A stretch of 64,000 nucleotides of DNA from Draconibacterium sp. (GTDB taxonomy: Bacteria > Bacteroidota > Bacteroidia > Bacteroidales > Prolixibacteraceae), in contig JADIYN010000009.1 in the NCBI GenBank assembly GCA_016705335.1, forward strand, positions 1-64,000, written 5' to 3'. The position numbers and the translations under genes are program-made. The notes under the pieces are model-generated. The model was not told the DNA's origin. It ran no database searches and saw only the letters and a program-made list of their open reading frames with translations. Each line of letters begins with the position of its first letter. The stretch's first letter is position 1. Shown piece by piece: positions 41,131-50,025 of this stretch.

Positions 41131-41328
41131 CTACTTCATAGCTAACAAAAGCTTTACGTTACTCTCATTGGTCTTGTCAATCATAGTCCAATAAGTTAAG
41201 TTACGTTTACGTTTTGTACTTTTTTTAGTCAAAATGTGGCTTTTGTAGGCATGTTTCCTTTTAATTTTCCCACTTCCGGTAATTCTAAAGCGTTTTTTAG
41301 CTCCGGAATTTGTCTTCATTTTTGGCAT
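41131..41328 (-). CDS. rpmI: 50S ribosomal protein L35
   Basis: A 65-aa protein with the L35 pattern: MPKMKTNSGAKKRFRITGSG, then KIKRKHAYKSHILTKKS and KRKRNLT. It lies between infC (34 bp upstream) and rplT (123 bp downstream), the conserved order of this translation operon. The 123-bp gap before rplT is long enough to hold a leader involved in L20 control, but I did not identify a specific structure. Confidence 0.97.
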   Translation of the reverse strand: MPKMKTNSGAKKRFRITGSGKIKRKHAYKSHILTKKSTKRKRNLTYWTMIDKTNESNVKLLLAMK

Positions 41329-41362
41329 AATCCTACTTAATTAAAATGTTATCAAAGAACTA

Positions 41363-41923
41363 TTATTTCTTTTTCGGTGAAATATACATTGTCATTCGTT
41401 TGCCTTCGAGTTTTGGTAATTGTTCAACAGTACCAATCTCTTCAAGGCCAGTAGCCAGTTTTAAAAGTAAAATTTCGCCCTGTTCTTTAAACAGGATCGA
41501 ACGTCCTTTAAAAAAAACAAAGGCTTTTACTTTGGCTCCATCTTTTAAAAAATTCTCAGCATGTCGGAGTTTAAAGTTAAAGTCATGTTCGTCGGTTTGC
41601 GGACCGAACCTGATTTCTTTTACTATTACTTTAACCGTTTTGGCTTTCATCTCTTTTTGTTTCTTTTTCTGTTGATAAAGAAACTTAGAGTAATCAGTAA
41701 TTTTGCAAACAGGTGGTTCGGCTTTTGGCGAAATTTCCACCAAATCCAATTCCAACTCTTCTGCAAGTTTTAGGGCATCACGCAATGCGAAAATTCCTGG
41801 TTCGGGAATATTGTCGCCAACTAATCTTACTTGTGGTACCCTGATTTTATGATTTAACCGGTGTTGAGGTTCCAACTCCGCTCTGGGTTGGAAATTTCTT
41901 GGACCTCGATTTTTAATAGCTAT
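41363..41923 (-). CDS. infC: Translation initiation factor IF-3, apparent non-AUG start
   Basis: IF-3 keeps 30S subunits free and checks start-codon choice. The body is unmistakable: RLNHKIRVPQVRLVGD, DLVEISPKAEPPVCKI, DYSKFLYQQKKKQKEMKAK, EIRFGPQTDEHDFNFKLRHA, FFKGRSILFKEQG. The first in-frame ATG-like start gives only 171 residues from a TTG (41875), yet coding continues upstream with IKNRGPRNFQPRAE, as in Bacteroidota IF-3. An AGGAGG (41931-41936) stands 8 nt before an ATA at 41921-41923, with an ATT two codons later. I therefore place the start at this ATA or ATT. Rare starts in infC are known from E. coli (AUU), where IF-3 represses its own translation. The thrS stop is 17 bp upstream. 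Confidence 0.92.
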   Translation of the reverse strand: MAIKNRGPRNFQPRAELEPQHRLNHKIRVPQVRLVGDNIPEPGIFALRDALKLAEELELDLVEISPKAEPPVCKITDYSKFLYQQKKKQKEMKAKTVKVIVKEIRFGPQTDEHDFNFKLRHAENFLKDGAKVKAFVFFKGRSILFKEQGEILLLKLATGLEEIGTVEQLPKLEGKRMTMYISPKKK

Positions 41924-41940
41924 TTTAAATTCCTCCTATA

Positions 41941-43899
41941 TTAGTTAAACAATCCTGAAAGCTGTTCTCTTACTTCTTTTAAAACAAAATCAGCGAATTC
42001 GCTGGTTTTCATTGCTCCCTTATCTCCATCTCCTTGCCGGCGCACCGAAACTGTTTCGTTATCGGCTTCATTTTCACCAACAATCAGTAAATAAGGTATC
42101 TTTTTAAGCTCGTTGTCACGTATCTTCCTACCAATCTTTTCATTACGGTCGTCAATGACGGTGCGAATATCGGAATTATTTAGAAAATCTGAAACTTTTT
42201 TCGCATAATCGTTATACTTTTCACTTATGGGTAAAACCACTGCTTGCTCTGGAGTTAGCCACAATGGGAATTTCCCGGCGGTGTGTTCAATTAAAACTGC
42301 CACAAAACGTTCCATCGATCCAAACGGCGCACGGTGAATCATAACAGGTCGGTGACGATTGTCATCGGCGCCAATATACTCAAGCTTAAACCGTTCGGGC
42401 AAATTATAATCCACCTGAATAGTCCCCAATTGCCAGCTTCTTCCCAACGCATCTTTTATCATGAAATCGAGTTTTGGCCCATAAAAAGCAGCTTCGCCCA
42501 ATTCTGTAACTGTTTCCAATCCTTTTTCTTCGCAAGCTTCAATAATAGCACGCTCAGCTTTATCCCAGTTTTCCGAAGTTCCAATATATTTTTCAGGTTT
42601 CATGGGATCACGCAATGAAATTTGGGCTGTGTAATTATCAAAACTTAAAGCCTTAAAAATGATAAAAACAATATCAATAACTTTTTTGAATTCATCTTTC
42701 AACTGGTCGGGGCGGCAAAAATATGCGCATCATCCTGTGTAAAACTACGAACACGGGTCAATCCATGCAGTTCCCCGCTCATTTCATAGCGGTAAACAGT
42801 GCCGAACTCAGCCATTCGAACCGGAAGATCTTTGTATGATTTTGGCTTGATTTTATAAATTTCACAGTGGTGAGGACAGTTCATCGGTTTCAGCAAATAG
42901 GATTCTCCCTCAACGGGTGTTGAAATAGGTTGAAACGAATCCTTTCCATATTTCTCATAATGACCCGAAGTTTTATAAAGTTTCACATCGCCAATATGAG
43001 GTGTCATCACCTGTTCGTAACCATATTTTTTCTGAACTTTTTTTCAGGAAATCTTCCAACTGCATGCGTAATTGAGTTCCTTTTGGCAGCCATAACGGAA
43101 GTCCCTGTCCAACAGCTTCAGAGAAAGCAAACAAATCCATCTCTTTCCCGATTTTTCGGTGGTCACGTTTTTTCGCTTCCTCAAGCATTACCAAATATTC
43201 GTCGAGCATTTTTTGCTTCGGAAAAGTAACTCCGTAAATACGGGTAAGCATTTTGTTTTTTTCGTTGCCGCGCCAGTATGCACCGGCAATCGAAGTCAAC
43301 TTTATCGCTTTAATATATTCGGTATTGGGTAAATGCGGTCCACGGCACAAATCAGTAAAATTTCCCTGGTTGTACAAGGTGATTGTTCCGTCTTCAAGTT
43401 CGCTGATCAGTTCCAATTTAAGTTCATCATTTTTCACTGTGAACATCTTTAAAGCATCAGCTTTGGAAATTTCTGAACGAACAATATCATTTTTCTGTCG
43501 TGCCAATTCAAGCATTTTTTGCTCAATCTTTTGCAAATCTTTTTCAGAAAGTGTATTCTCTCCTGCTAAATCAATATCGTAATAAAAACCTGTGTCAACA
43601 GTAGGTCCAATTCCAAATTTGGTTCCCGGATAATAAAATTCAATTGCTTCGGCCATTAAGTGTGCCGATGAATGCCAGAAAGTTCCCTTGCCTTCTTTAC
43701 TTTCCCAGGTATGCAATTTTACAGAAGCATCTGTATTTATCTTTCTTGACAAATCCCAAACTTCGCCGTTCACAGAAATCGACAAAACTTCCTTCGCCAA
43801 ACTATTTGAAATTGATTTTGCAATTTCGTAACCACTAACCTCACCTTCATATTCCCTAACACTGTTATCAGGAAGTGTTATTTGTATCATTTTTCCCAT
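41941..43899 (-). CDS. thrS: Threonyl-tRNA synthetase, interrupted by two single-base indels
   Basis: Charges tRNA-Thr; essential. Frames 43899-~43030, 43010-42699 and 42702-41941 form one ~652-aa enzyme. The TGS domain comes first (ITLPDNSVREYEG), then the editing domain (SSAHLMAEAIEFYYPGTKFG, and CRGPHLPNT), then the class II core with motif 2 MAEFGTVYRYEMSGELHGLT and Zn ligands in NCPHHCEIYK, FTQDDAHIF, motif 3 MIHRAPFGSMERFVAVLIEH, and the anticodon domain (VVLPISEKYNDYA). The first break is one extra base in the 7-T run 43038-43044, the second one missing base in the A run 42717-42721. With both repaired the protein is full length, so sequence error is by far the best explanation. First gene of the operon. 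Confidence 0.96.
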
Positions 43900-44230
43900 T
43901 TTTTAAAAGATTTGCAAAGATAGTTATTCATTACACATTGCAATAGATTTATATATACTCATGTTTAACGAATTCATAAAATTTCCATAATGTTGACCTT
44001 AACTAAAATAATAGATCCTTATTAATTTAAATAAATTGCATTTTAATAAAGATCCAAAGTACTCACAATTTCTATTTTTAATATTGATTTAGTGCAAATT
44101 AGCAAATATAATCATTAATATTTAAATTTTTATATTAATCTTTTGCTCTTTATTATTTTAATATTTTCAAAATAATACAGTATCTTTGTCATGTAAAATT
44201 TGAATAATACAAATTCTAAAATTATATATC
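43900..44230. other. Divergent promoter region between thrS and the NifX-like gene
   Basis: About 330 bp of AT-rich DNA, over 80% A+T, without a reading frame. It contains the plus-strand element at 44181-44188 listed separately. The thrS promoter must lie on its left side, but I did not find a clean TAnnTTTG there. Confidence 0.5.
44181..44188 (+). promoter_or_regulatory. Probable -7 promoter element for the NifX-like gene
   Basis: TATCTTTG fits the Bacteroidota -7 consensus TAnnTTTG and lies 43 bp before the ATG at 44231. The expected -33 TTTG is only TTTA (44157-44160, spacer 20), so strength is uncertain. Confidence 0.5.
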
Positions 44231-44644
44231 ATGAATAAAAAGATAGCAGTACCCGTTGATGGAAATGGTGTTTTAGACAGTCATTTTGGCCACTGTCAGT
44301 TTTTTGAGATTTTTGAAACGTCTGACAACAAGATAGTGTCTCAGCTAAAGGTAACCCCACCACCACACGAACCGGGAGTTTTGCCAAAATGGCTTGTAAA
44401 AGAAGGAGTTACTGATGTGATCGCTGGAGGCATTGGAGACAAAGCAATAAAGATCCTGAATCATTTTCAAATTAACGTGCATAAAGGGGCTCCAATTATT
44501 TATTCAAATACACTTGTTGAAAGTTTTTTAGATGAAACACTGCAGTTATCTGAAAACAATTGTAATCATGATCACCAGCATGAACATCACCATAACCATC
44601 ATCATGAACATCATCACCAACACGATGATAAAAACGGACAATAA
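44231..44644 (+). CDS. NifX/NifB-like dinitrogenase-cofactor-fold protein with His-rich tail
   Basis: A 137-aa protein. Residues ~1-105 are the ribonuclease-H-like fold of the NifX/NafY/NifB-C family: KIAVPVDGNGVLDSHFGHCQ with the HFGHC metal/cluster site, and VTDVIAGGIGDKAIKILN. These proteins bind or carry metal clusters and occur widely outside nitrogen fixers. The tail from residue ~113 is extreme: about 15 His in 24 residues (NHDHQHEHHHNHHHEHHHQH), a probable Ni/Zn/Co reservoir. No nif genes are present. The next gene, 62 bp on, is a metallo-beta-lactamase-fold hydrolase, a pairing that fits a small metal-dependent module. Expressed from the promoter at 44181. Confidence 0.88.
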   Translation: MNKKIAVPVDGNGVLDSHFGHCQFFEIFETSDNKIVSQLKVTPPPHEPGVLPKWLVKEGVTDVIAGGIGDKAIKILNHFQINVHKGAPIIYSNTLVESFLDETLQLSENNCNHDHQHEHHHNHHHEHHHQHDDKNGQ

Positions 44645-44706
44645 TTACTATCAATTTTCAGTAAAAACTTCTAAATTTGAACTCAGAATAAATCAATAAG
44701 AAGAAT

Positions 44707-45489
44707 GTGAAAATTAACATATTGACCGAAAATGTTGCCGGTGGTAAATTCCAGGCAGAACATGGACTTTCCTATTTAATTGAAATTGACGGGGAAAAAT
44801 TTCTTTTTGACACCGGACATACAAATATTTTTCTTCAAAATGCCGCATTGTTCGGTATCGATATTTGCAATGATGTTGAAATTGTTATTCTCAGCCACGG
44901 CCACTGGGACCACGGTGACGGACTTCAATATCTTAAAAACAAAATGCTGATCACACATCCTGATTCTTTCGTCAGGCGATTTCACAAAACCGACAACTCT
45001 CCTGTTGGACTAAGTTTTACAAAAAAGGAATTATTGAATACTTTCAGGTTAACCGAAACAAAGGAACCTTACCAAATTTCAGAAAACCTTTTTTACCTGG
45101 GTGAAATTCCCCGAAAAAATAATTTTGAAAGTGTAACAACAACTTTTAAACTTGAAAACGGTGATGATGATTTTATTTTGGATGATTCAGCCCTTGCTGC
45201 CAAAATAAACAACGAACTGGTTATTATCACAGGCTGTTCTCATTCAGGCATTTGCAACATTTGCGAACATGCAAAAAATGTAACTAAAATTCAAAAGATA
45301 AAGGCTGTAATTGGTGGATTTCATTTAAAAACAAACAACCGTCAAACTTCAGAAACAATTCAATATTTCAAATTCAACAATGTTGAAAAACTTTACCCTT
45401 CACATTGCACTGAGTTACCTGCTTTGCTTGCATTTTCAAATGAATTCGATATTAAACAGGTAAAGACAGGAATGACTTTTGAATTTTGA
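44707..45489 (+). CDS. Metallo-beta-lactamase-fold hydrolase
   Basis: A 260-aa protein starting at a GTG (44707). The metal-binding motif is SHGHWDHGDG, with later His in GCSHSGICNI and GGFHLKTNN and the C-terminal PSHCTELPA. The early Gly and FDTG (FLFDTGHTNIFLQNA) follow the family. The closest group, by pattern, is the 7,8-dihydropterin-6-yl-methyl-4-(beta-D-ribofuranosyl)aminobenzene 5'-phosphate synthase-like subfamily, often found beside NifX/NifB-like proteins in anaerobes. Substrate unknown. It follows the His-rich protein by 62 bp, probably in one transcript. Confidence 0.9.
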   Translation: MKINILTENVAGGKFQAEHGLSYLIEIDGEKFLFDTGHTNIFLQNAALFGIDICNDVEIVILSHGHWDHGDGLQYLKNKMLITHPDSFVRRFHKTDNSPVGLSFTKKELLNTFRLTETKEPYQISENLFYLGEIPRKNNFESVTTTFKLENGDDDFILDDSALAAKINNELVIITGCSHSGICNICEHAKNVTKIQKIKAVIGGFHLKTNNRQTSETIQYFKFNNVEKLYPSHCTELPALLAFSNEFDIKQVKTGMTFEF

Positions 45490-45665
45490 TTTTCTCAAAA
45501 AGCAGATTTATCTTCTGTTCTGAACTATCATTTTTTTATTGATATTCATTTTAAATTCCCACAAACGATATCTGTTTATTTACAAATTATTACTTAAATC
45601 CATCCATAATTGTTTTATTTGCGAAAAACATCAAATCAATTAATAAAGTTTTAATTTATCAGAAT

Positions 45666-45972
45666 ATGGGATTTAAAACTCCGGAAGATTGTCAGTCGTT
45701 GGAAGAAATAAGAAATGAGATTGATAAAATTGACGAACACATTATTTCGTTATTTTCTGAAAGGCATAAATATGTCGAGGAAATTGTGCGTTTTAAACAC
45801 GATAAAGATGCAATAATTGCCCAGGAAAGAAAAGATCAGGTAATACTTCAACGAAAAAAGTGGGCTGAATCAAAAGGACTTAATGCAGCAACTTTCGAAA
45901 AATCCACACCTTGCTGGTAAACAGCAACATAGAGCACGAAATGGAATTATTAAAAATGAAAATAAGGAATAA
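45666..45972 (+). CDS. Chorismate mutase type II, PchB-like (frame-broken)
   Basis: About 100 residues of the AroQ helical fold: SLEEIRNEIDKIDEHIISLF, HKYVEEIVRFKHDKDAI, QERKDQVILQRKKWAESKGL, then after a break at the A run 45898-45902, FEKI-TLLVNSNIEHEMELL. It would convert chorismate to prephenate, or act as a salicylate-type lyase, because the FKxDKxxIxAxER pattern is shared by PchB and monofunctional mutases. A second missing A near 45955 would bring the TAA at 45970-45972 into frame, so that stop and next start overlap. Tight linkage to the aldolase gene suggests a shared pathway in aromatic or side-chain metabolism. Confidence 0.82.
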
Positions 45973-46922
45973 TGTACATCAAAGAAATAAAAGTAATGGA
46001 CTGCACCGTGCGCGACGGTGGTTTAATGAACAAATGGCAGTTCAGCGATGAATTTGTACGTGGCGTTTATGATGCCTGTGTTGAAGCCGGTATCGACTAC
46101 ATGGAAATCGGTTATAAAAGCAGTGAATCGGCTTTTTCGCGAAAAGAAGTTGGTCCCTGGAAATTTTGCGACGACAAGGATTTGCGCCGTATTATGGGCG
46201 ACAATAATACAAACCTGAAAATTTCGGCAATGGCCGATATTGGCCGGATTCACCCCGACGATATTCCACCTGCAAGCGAAAGTTTAATTGATATGATGCG
46301 CGTTGCCTGCTATGTACATCAGGTTGACAAAGCTGTTTGGCTGGCTGAACATTGCATGGACAAAGGATATGAAGTTACAATCAACCTGATGGCTGTTTCG
46401 AAAGTTAACGAAATTGATTTGGATCAGGCGCTTGCCGACCTTGCAAAATCACGCGTTCCCACTATTTATGTGGTTGACAGTTTTGGTAGTCTTTACTGCG
46501 AAAGCATTGAACATTTAGTAAAAAAATACAAAGCTGCGCTTCCCGGAAAAGAATTGGGAATTCATGCACACAACAACATGCAGCTGGCTATGTCAAATAC
46601 AATTACATCGATAATAAACGGGGCAACTTTACTTGATGCAACCCTGCTTGGAATGGGACGAGGAGCCGGAAACTGCCCCATTGAAATTTTAATCGCCTTT
46701 CTGAAAAACCCTAAATACAGGTTACTTCCTCTGCTTGCTGCAATTCAAAATCATATAAAACCCTGGCAGGAAAAAATCGACTGGGGATATCACGTTCCAT
46801 ACCTGATTACCGGTGCATTGAATGAACATCCCCGCAGTGCAATGCAATGGATGGAATCGGAACGTAAAGATGATTTTGTTGCATTTATGAAAGAAATGCA
46901 CGATTACGAACTTTTAGAGTAA
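45972..46922 (+). CDS. HMGL-like aldolase-domain protein
   Basis: A 316-aa TIM-barrel protein of the HMG-CoA lyase/DRE-TIM family. It has the metal-binding start MDCTVRDGGLMNKWQF (D-x-T-x-R-D), EAGIDYMEIGYKSS, VVDSFGSLY and the second metal site in GIHAHNNMQLAMSNT. GMGRGAGNCPIEILI is characteristic of the 4-hydroxy-2-oxovalerate-aldolase-like subgroup. Exact substrate unknown. It starts where the chorismate mutase stops and is followed by an intrinsic terminator, so the pair ends its transcript here. Related genes occur in Bacteroidota aldolase catalytic-domain annotations without an experimental function that I know. Confidence 0.9.
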   Translation: MYIKEIKVMDCTVRDGGLMNKWQFSDEFVRGVYDACVEAGIDYMEIGYKSSESAFSRKEVGPWKFCDDKDLRRIMGDNNTNLKISAMADIGRIHPDDIPPASESLIDMMRVACYVHQVDKAVWLAEHCMDKGYEVTINLMAVSKVNEIDLDQALADLAKSRVPTIYVVDSFGSLYCESIEHLVKKYKAALPGKELGIHAHNNMQLAMSNTITSIINGATLLDATLLGMGRGAGNCPIEILIAFLKNPKYRLLPLLAAIQNHIKPWQEKIDWGYHVPYLITGALNEHPRSAMQWMESERKDDFVAFMKEMHDYELLE

Positions 46923-46936
46923 AAAAATAGCTTTTT

Positions 46937-48312
46937 TTAGTAAGCCCGTTGGAATACGATTTCACTTATTCCAGCGGGTTTTTCATTTGCAGGATCAACA
47001 TAAATCCGGATTGTTAATTTCCCGTCATTTACTTTCACAACCTTTTCGGAGGTCCAGTTAAAAACGGCTTTTTCGTTTGAAATAGTTCCCGCATCAATTC
47101 CTTCAAAAGCTATTTTTTGCCAAGTTGGTAAACTAAATCTCCCATTTTGCCCGAATCCTGTAAACTCCATTATGCACACTTATTTCATAATCGTAAAAAT
47201 TGCTGTGGTTTAAAACATTCAGCAATGGTTCCGGCAAACATCTTTTCCAAAGCCTCACATTTCCTTCCAATCCTTTTAATACATAATCAACTTTATCGGC
47301 AACATTCCATTTTCCCAATTCCCAACCTGCACCTGAGTAGTTTTCGTTAGCACTTGTATTTTTCTGATTGCCATTTTGTGAACTGGTTCTGCCAAAGAAA
47401 ATTCGCCCCTTTGAAAATATTTCGAATAAATATTTGTCTGCTTAAAATAGAGCTCAAACATTTGCGGAAAGCAGTTGACCACATTTTCAACACAGTTTTC
47501 AAGAGTTGGAACTGAATCAGATTTGATTACAGAAAATGTGAGGTGCCCCCAGTTTTCATCGCCCCAAATTGTGCCTATCAGTTCGCCCCTCATTAATTTT
47601 TGCCCTTTTTTCACTTCTATATTTTTGTTATACAAGTGTTTATACAAATAATATATCCCTGGTTGAGATTCACTTTCCAACAAAACCATTGCTTCCTTTC
47701 CTGCTTTATCCTCATTTTTGTCTTCAATCCAAACAACCGTGCTGTTTTCTATGGCAATAATCCAGTGTTTTTCAATTCCACGTGCGTCATGCAAATCAAA
47801 ATCAACCCCGGTATTTGTATCGACACCTTGATTTTTTTTATCGGTATAATTCAAAAACGAAAACATATAACTGTCCTCATCCACACTCCATTTAAAACCA
47901 TCGTTAAAACTGACTGGAAACAGATATTCATAAGGATTGAGCAGTGGCATAGTAACAGCTGACAAGCAAATTAATGCATCTTTTTTCAGTAAGCCATGTA
48001 TCTGTTTATTTGAAGAAAGCGCCTTTACATTTGCATTGTCGGCAACAAAAATGCGCAGATTACCAATTTGCTCGGGCAGCGACCGGCGACTGACTTTTAA
48101 CCAAACCGTATCCTCTCCTATTTCGAGTTGACTGAAATGGTTCTCAAGTTTTAAGAGCTTTATTTCGATATCATTATATTGAATTTTTCGCCTAACCCAA
48201 GGTTGAAATAGGATGCATTTCCCCAGGTAAATTCAGGAATATTTTGTTGTTGTGCTGTAATGCTAAGCAACTGACTCACACAAAAATACAGTATCACCAG
48301 TAATCTTTTCAT
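46937..48312 (-). CDS. Secreted protein with degenerate M23 (lysostaphin-type) peptidase domain, frame-broken
   Basis: A start at ATG 48310-48312 gives a signal peptide (MKRLLVILYFCVSQLLSITA) and Q-Q-Q-NIPEFTWGN. Breaks near 48200, 47300 and 47155 must be joined to reach the stop at 46937; the total is about 458 residues. Residues ~110-240 resemble an M23 metallopeptidase (TGVDFDLHDARG, YLYKHLYN, VKKGQKLMRGELIGTIWGD, WGHLTFSVIKS). However, the HxxxD pair appears as N/T-x-G-x-D and the family's HLH as HLT, so zinc binding and activity are doubtful. The C-terminal ~180 residues are unassigned beta structure (IRKIQVLTKTTQVQVGNWE, FQRAY end). Probably an exported cell-wall-binding relative rather than an active peptidase. 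Single gene, convergent with the aldolase. Confidence 0.7.
46945..46983 (+). terminator. Terminator of the aldolase gene, inside the convergent gene's 3' end
   Basis: CCCGTTGGAAT (46945-46955) pairs with ATTCCAGCGGG (46968-46978), one T-G wobble, followed by TTTTT. It lies 22 bp after the aldolase stop and within the last 16 codons of the convergent M23-like gene. Confidence 0.8.
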
Positions 48313-48622
48313 GGGTTGATTGGAAATACTGAATCATTCAAATGAAAAGGAAATTCTTTTTCTTTTCATTTAAAACAGACTGAAATTTATCTTTATATTT
48401 TGCTCCATACAGGAAATATTAATTAAAAGCAGTTTTGTTTTTTACCTAAAACTACGCTAGCCAAAACAAGAAAAAAGGAAAATACTATTTTTTGTGAAAG
48501 TGTCATATAATTCTATTTTCTAATAGAAAAAATTTTTACTAAAGGCAGTCGATATGATTTTAACACGCTGATAAACGAAAGTACTGATTTGAATCAGAAT
48601 TTCCCATATTTGTTCCCTGATT
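48313..48622. other. Divergent intergenic region before the symporter gene
   Basis: About 310 bp of AT-rich DNA between the M23-like gene (leftward) and the symporter (rightward). No frame or hairpin of note. CATATTTG at about 48606 resembles a -7 element but lacks the right spacing, so I do not call it. Confidence 0.5.
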
Positions 48623-49945
48623 ATGCAGGTAAAAATTATCATAGCAGTTTATTTCATTTTAGTTTTGGTGGTAGGTTTTTTATCATACTTCAAAATTAAA
48701 ACGCCATCGGATTATTATGTTTCAGGAAAAAGGGCGGGGTTGATTCCTGTTTCGGGAAGTTTACTCGCCACTATATTAGGCGGATCAGCAATTCTGGGGA
48801 CAATTGAATTAAGCCAAAAATCAGGATGGGCAGCACTTTGGTTTTTGTGCAGCGCTTCGTTGGGTTTACTGGTTCTTGTTCCACTAACAAAAAAAGTAAG
48901 TCGTTATGGCAATTATACTTTGCCCGAATTACTTGGCAGGTTTTACGGCAAAAAGGCCGAATTTATTTCATCGCTGATAATTCCAATCGCATGGATTGGC
49001 ATAGTAGCGGCCCAAATTATAGCAGCAGCAAAAATATTAAGCGGTTTGGGATTTATCGGTTACAATGAAGCAGCAATTGCATCAGGAGTAGTTTTTGTGC
49101 TGTACACAGTTGCCGGAGGCCAAATCAGCATCCTTAAAACCGACACAATTCAATCGGTCATAATTGTTGCCGGGCTTTTTGTTTTGTTGGTTTTTTCTAT
49201 CAATACAAGCTCTGTCCACCCTTTTGACAGTTTAAGCTTCAGCTCACTTTTTAATGAGTCATTTTCTTTTATCGATTTGGTTATTTTAATTCTCACTTAT
49301 TCAGTAACTTTTGTTGTCGGTCCCGATATTTATTCACGTGTTTTCTGTGCAAAAGATGAAAAAACTGCTTCACGAAGTATTCTGCTTGTGGCAATTATCC
49401 TTATTCCTGTTTCATTCACATTAACCTGGTTAGGTATTTTTTCAGTCAATAATGCTCATGAAGGAATCGTCAGATTTGCAGCGCATTTGCTGCCGGACTG
49501 GGCTTACGGGCTCTTTATTGCTGCACTGCTATCCGCCGTTATGTCGTCGGCTGATACAACTTTGCTTACTTCGTCTATAATTTTGAGTGAAATGACAACA
49601 GGAAATCTAAATGACAAAAAGGCGTTGAAATACACACATTATTTCATTATCATAATCGGAATTGTAAGCATAATTATTGCTCTTTTTATGACTTCCATAA
49701 TTCAAACCTTATTGTTTGCATTGACTTTTTTCTCGGGTGCCTTTGTTGTTCCAACTTTAGCAGGTTTGTTAAATATGAAAGTAAATAAAAAAAGGGTTGT
49801 AACAGCAATAATAACAGGCGGTATCATTGCTTTAACAGGTAAAATTGTACACGATTTTTACAATGATTTTGCAGGCAGTTGCATCATTATTTTCACGTAT
49901 ATAATTAACGCACTTATTCTGTTTATACCTGCAGGCAAAAAATAA
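48623..49945 (+). CDS. Sodium:solute symporter (SSS family)
   Basis: A 440-aa integral membrane protein with about 12-13 helices, beginning KIIIAVYFILVLVVGFLSY. Family marks are SDYYVSGKRAGLIPVSGSLLAT, ILGGSAILGTIEL, the sodium-site region LTYSVTFVVGPDIYSRVF and ALLSAVMSSADTTLLTSS. It would import a small solute with Na+, but the substrate cannot be read from sequence. Length is slightly short of PutP or SGLT types and fits small bacterial SSS proteins. The next gene, a kinase with its own promoter, follows in the same direction. Confidence 0.92.
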   Translation: MQVKIIIAVYFILVLVVGFLSYFKIKTPSDYYVSGKRAGLIPVSGSLLATILGGSAILGTIELSQKSGWAALWFLCSASLGLLVLVPLTKKVSRYGNYTLPELLGRFYGKKAEFISSLIIPIAWIGIVAAQIIAAAKILSGLGFIGYNEAAIASGVVFVLYTVAGGQISILKTDTIQSVIIVAGLFVLLVFSINTSSVHPFDSLSFSSLFNESFSFIDLVILILTYSVTFVVGPDIYSRVFCAKDEKTASRSILLVAIILIPVSFTLTWLGIFSVNNAHEGIVRFAAHLLPDWAYGLFIAALLSAVMSSADTTLLTSSIILSEMTTGNLNDKKALKYTHYFIIIIGIVSIIIALFMTSIIQTLLFALTFFSGAFVVPTLAGLLNMKVNKKRVVTAIITGGIIALTGKIVHDFYNDFAGSCIIIFTYIINALILFIPAGKK

Positions 49946-49970
49946 ATATATGTTCAATACTAAAATGGTT

Positions 49971-50000
49971 TTTGGTATTTCGAAAATAATTCTAATTTTG
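49971..50000 (+). promoter_or_regulatory. Bacteroidota-type promoter for the downstream kinase
   Basis: TTTG (49971-49974) and TAATTTTG (49993-50000), spacer 18 bp, ahead of the ATG at 50026. It gives the kinase its own transcript, independent of the symporter. Confidence 0.65.
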
Positions 50001-50025
50001 TGTCGAAACCATAAATCAGACCCAA

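Noticed and set aside
44231..44644. Nitrogen fixation gene
   Set aside because: NifX-like folds are widespread outside nitrogen fixers and no nifHDK or nifB genes are in the window.
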